Shown in pieces: positions 61,073 to 64,000 of a stretch of DNA of 64,000 bases. The stretch is from Mansonella perstans. Its lineage: Eukaryota; Nematoda; Chromadorea; Rhabditida; Onchocercidae. The position numbers were made by a program, and so were the translations under genes. The DNA is taken from contig JBAMDO010000044.1 in assembly GCA_037074765.1 (NCBI GenBank), forward strand, positions 233,486 through 297,485, given 5' to 3'. Every line of letters starts with the position of its first letter. The first letter of the stretch is position 1. The notes beneath the pieces were generated by a model, which was not told the origin of the DNA, did no database searches, and was given only the letters and a program-made list of their open reading frames with translations.

Positions 61073-63387
61073 TCAACGATATCGAGATTCATTGTATTGT
61101 TGAGATTTCATATGCTGGAAACTTTTACACAAAGCATCATTCCAAGAAATAGATGGATTATTCCACTGTCGTTGTAGTTGATCGAAATAGGCCCGACGAA
61201 TGCATTCATCTGGTGATATACTAATCGAATTCTGTTTGCCAAATCTTATGCAATATTTAATGCCAAATAGATGAAGAAGCGAATTTCGAATAGTCTTGCT
61301 TGTATACCATAAAGTGATGGCGAGAGCAATTGATACTATGGACAAGAAGCAAGCCTAGAAAAAATACGGTGGATGGCAAGTTACATTGTTTTTCCTCTTT
61401 ACACATAATATAAGTGAAAGATTGGTTAGGAAAAACATTGTTACAACGGTGGTGAATGGCACCTGTGAACATATACCTGTATCTCAACGTAAAAACAATA
61501 CGTGATCAGCTGATTGATTACAGTCCAACAATTATCCTTTTGACATGCAGGTAACATCAATTGCAGTAATGCATCGGTTAGGACAAACATTGTTACAACG
61601 GTAGTGAATGGCACCAGCATTTTTGAGGTCGTAACATTCTCACGTAATTGATATCGTATACTAATGTTTCCGTTTTGAAGCTTTCGATGGAACTGAAACA
61701 CAATATTAAATTAAGTAAGGATATCAAGATATTTCAGGAATCCAATGACATTTGACCAATTTTACCGAAAGTTGACCGTAGCAAAAGACTGCATTAGTTT
61801 CACTACTCTTGTCCACTTTTTGATCTGTTATCATTATCGTAATTGTTATTATTATCATAATTGTGTAAAAGAGCAGCTCTGTAATAGCGACATATTTTCA
61901 TTTCAAAAAGAAAAGTTAAAATGTCACCTTTTAATAATCAACCAAAATACATACTTCGAATTTGAATTTCTCTAAATGAAATTCAAAATTGCTCACTAAT
62001 TTCTTATTGTTATGTGTCCACAGTACAATCATAATAACAAATGAGCAAATCTGAATAGCAATAACACCGAGTTTAACATTGGCCATCGCTTGCGGATTAA
62101 ATAGTTCGTAGGAGCAGTAGGGGAAAATATGTTTTTCATCGTGATTTTCATAATACATCAAAGGGCCAATCAGAAGCCACTAAAAATAGTCTTAATATCA
62201 AAAATAAATTAAAGTATTAAACCGATATCGATAGTTACAAAAACTTAACCACGTTTTTAAGTGCCATTTTCGCCCGATAATTAAGCTGCCGATGAGATAT
62301 GCGACAGCAGCATGATTTTGAAGAAAAAACAATTACATATTCTTTTTCATTTTATTGAGGAAAAAAAGAATTCTGTTATTTTTTTACAACATTTCATTGC
62401 AAAAAAAAGAAAATTTTCCGTTACAGAAACATCAAAAAGAAAAAAACGAAATGTGAATGAAATTTTTTGATGTATGACAGAAAAATGTGAGGAAGGACGT
62501 TTGAATTTAAAAGAGAAATAAAACAAAAATTGCAGAAGTTTTATTCCTGTGCGTGAAAAAAATTCTATGGTGACAAGAAAGTGACAGAAAGAGTAACTTG
62601 TGATAAAGCCATTGATATGCTAATCCATTTACGCACATTACGTTCATATGTTTGATAAAGAAGCGTCGCAAAAACTCTTTCAATTGAGAGAGAAAATGCC
62701 GATATTACGACCATTACTAAACCAAGATAATACACATTGCGTAATGCTGCAAATACAGTAATATTATTTCCATCTAATAATTATTCAATGATCAAGTTAT
62801 TATACGGAAAAATTCATTTTAATGATACATTCCTGTAGAAAGGTCAAATTTTTTTTTTGCGCATTTTTCAACGAGATTTGATCAATTAGTCCAAATTGTT
62901 TCGTTTAAAAATATTTATTTATGCGAATAAATCTAAATTAAAATGATAAACTGACCAACGCAATCTGAAATGATTCGTAAATGATAACTAAGCGCAAAGC
63001 TCTATATCATCCTTTGATATAATCGCTACGAGATAATAGGACGAACTGATAAGTGTTCCTGAAGTGCAACAGCATGAATGCAAATATCTGCCATTTTAAA
63101 TGATGTAAACCAGTTAATTGAATTCCAAAATATTTTTATAAAAGATTATGAATTTTTTTTTCTCAACAATCAGTTCTGCTTCTCTTTTCCAATAAAAGTG
63201 AAAAACTCAAGGCCAGATGAAAGAAATTTTCCAAAAAAAAAAATAAACTTCCGTTGACTTACCTATGCAGGTAATAATGATAGCACACCAGAAGCATAGA
63301 AAAAGTAATCGCATGTTGAAATGAAGAGTTTTATTGAAGATTACAGCTAATATTGTAAGCAAAGATGTTAAGATAGCCAAAATGCTG
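61073..63387 (-). CDS. Nematode chemoreceptor, Sra/Srab-like serpentine receptor
   Basis: Probable seven-transmembrane chemosensory receptor. Phase-compatible minus exons: about 63387-63263, 62746-62586, 62179-61997, 61692-61477, 61354-61073 (about 320 residues, normal for the family). The first holds TM1 (ILAILTSLLTILAVIF) and TM2 (MRLLFLCFWCAIIITC). The second holds TM3 ending in SIERVFATLLYQTYE, the E-R-x-x-A-T hallmark of this superfamily, plus TM4 (KWISISMALSQVTLS). The third has a Cys-containing outer loop (IFPYCSYELFNP) and TM5. The fourth opens with NISIRYQLRENVTTSKML, the RYQ..EN motif of Sra/Srab/Sre receptors, then TM6. The last has TM7 and a polar tail. The initiator exon upstream of 63387 was not found, the TM2-TM3 loop looks short, and the 62586 donor has an alternative at 62598. 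Exact subclass is uncertain. Confidence 0.85.
61424..61463 (-). repeat. Intronic copy of a chemoreceptor coding segment
   Basis: These 40 bases match 61576-61615 at 38 positions. The second stretch is coding (TM6 region of the chemoreceptor exon 61692-61477), while this one lies in the following intron. It is a small local segmental duplication, 152 bp apart. Confidence 0.85.
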
Positions 63388-64000
63388 CTTAGAAATCAAC
63401 ATAAATACACTGGACATTCGTGAATTTGTCACATAAATTAATTTGTCATTTCACAAATTTCGGATAACATCGATGCATTAGCATCTTACTGAAAATTTTT
63501 CTTCCAGAATGATAGGAAAATTTCTTCGTCAATCGTTGGTCAACTTTATCAATAAGTGTTTATCAGTGACAGCTTAGTGAGAAAAAAATGAGTAAAAGTG
63601 TTTGCTTACTCTGGGAATTTGAATTTTTCAGTGAAATTTAGAGTAATGACATTAATGCTTAAATAATATTTACATAGCTAATGTAACCTTGCATATGAAA
63701 AGCAACAATAAATGATGTTATGGTTTGTTAAAGAAATTTTAGAACTATCCATCTAATTAATCAATTAATCTTTCCATGAGTAAAACCTAGGAATTATAAA
63801 TTTAATTGGCTGCGCCCCAAAAATCATTGTAGTCAAAACTTTATATCATAATTGACAATGGATCTTATGAAGATTTAATGATAAACTAAATTTAAATCTA
63901 GCCTTCATTAAATAGAACTCTCTTGATGAAAAGGGTCTTACGTTTTCTCTTTTTTCCGCGAAAAATTCATATTTGCAATAAGTTTAAATATTAGCACTTA
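63388..64000. other. Upstream region of the chemoreceptor; no exon identified
   Basis: About 610 bp. The missing first exon of the chemoreceptor should lie here or beyond the window. A short minus ORF after ATTTTCAG near 63490 (MLMHRCYPKFVK, then stop) does not join in phase, so I assign nothing. Confidence 0.4.

Overview
The window is AT-rich, intron-rich nematode DNA, most likely from a parasitic clade III (filarial-type) worm. The evidence is short introns with TTTTCAG-like acceptors, initiator ATGs sitting directly on acceptor-like AGs as expected for spliced-leader trans-splicing, and chemoreceptors of nematode-restricted families. The species cannot be fixed from the sequence alone. I assembled gene models by hand from exon phases. 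Where several exons join in frame with recognisable domains I am confident; where a junction fails I say so.

Layout. 1-4483 (+): 3' part of a quiescin sulfhydryl oxidase (QSOX) with helical region, Erv/ALR domain and C-terminal membrane anchor. 4469-8498: a nearly perfect 847-bp inverted repeat around a 2.3-kb spacer, whose left arm contains the QSOX stop codon and 3'UTR. 8516-8750 (-): frame-broken, coiled-coil-like ORFs beside the right arm. 10482-12461 (+): complete AMPK beta subunit with an N-myristoylation start, a glycogen-binding domain and a C-terminal association domain. 13130-15889 (+): a MATH/BTB-type adaptor. 16190-16500: a GC-rich structured island, followed by a 27-bp minisatellite. 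18290-20542 (-): a five-exon rhodopsin-like GPCR. 20543-37613: a 17-kb AT-rich gene desert.

37614-45315 (-): a large two-Tudor protein of about 780 residues, the kind of scaffold used in germ granules and small-RNA pathways. 47210-47900: a 691-bp solo LTR with TG...CA ends and a 5-bp target-site duplication. 50952-52064 (-): a decayed or inactive aspartic-protease-like gene (DTV in place of DTG, internal stop, no second lobe). 54043-57314 (+): three tandem two-exon genes for small secreted peptides. All share a signal peptide, a phase-2 intron at the same place, a basic KR processing site at the start of exon 2, and an aromatic/Gly-rich mature region. A possible fourth remnant follows. 59848-60125 (+): a cysteine-rich terminal exon. 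61073-63387 (-): an Sra/Srab-superfamily chemoreceptor.

The genes do not form one pathway. The most novel-looking item is the tandem secreted-peptide family. Next are the long hairpin that captures the end of QSOX, the solo LTR, and the Tudor protein. Two different chemosensory-type receptors and a secreted-peptide cluster in one window suggest lineage-specific surface and secreted gene content.
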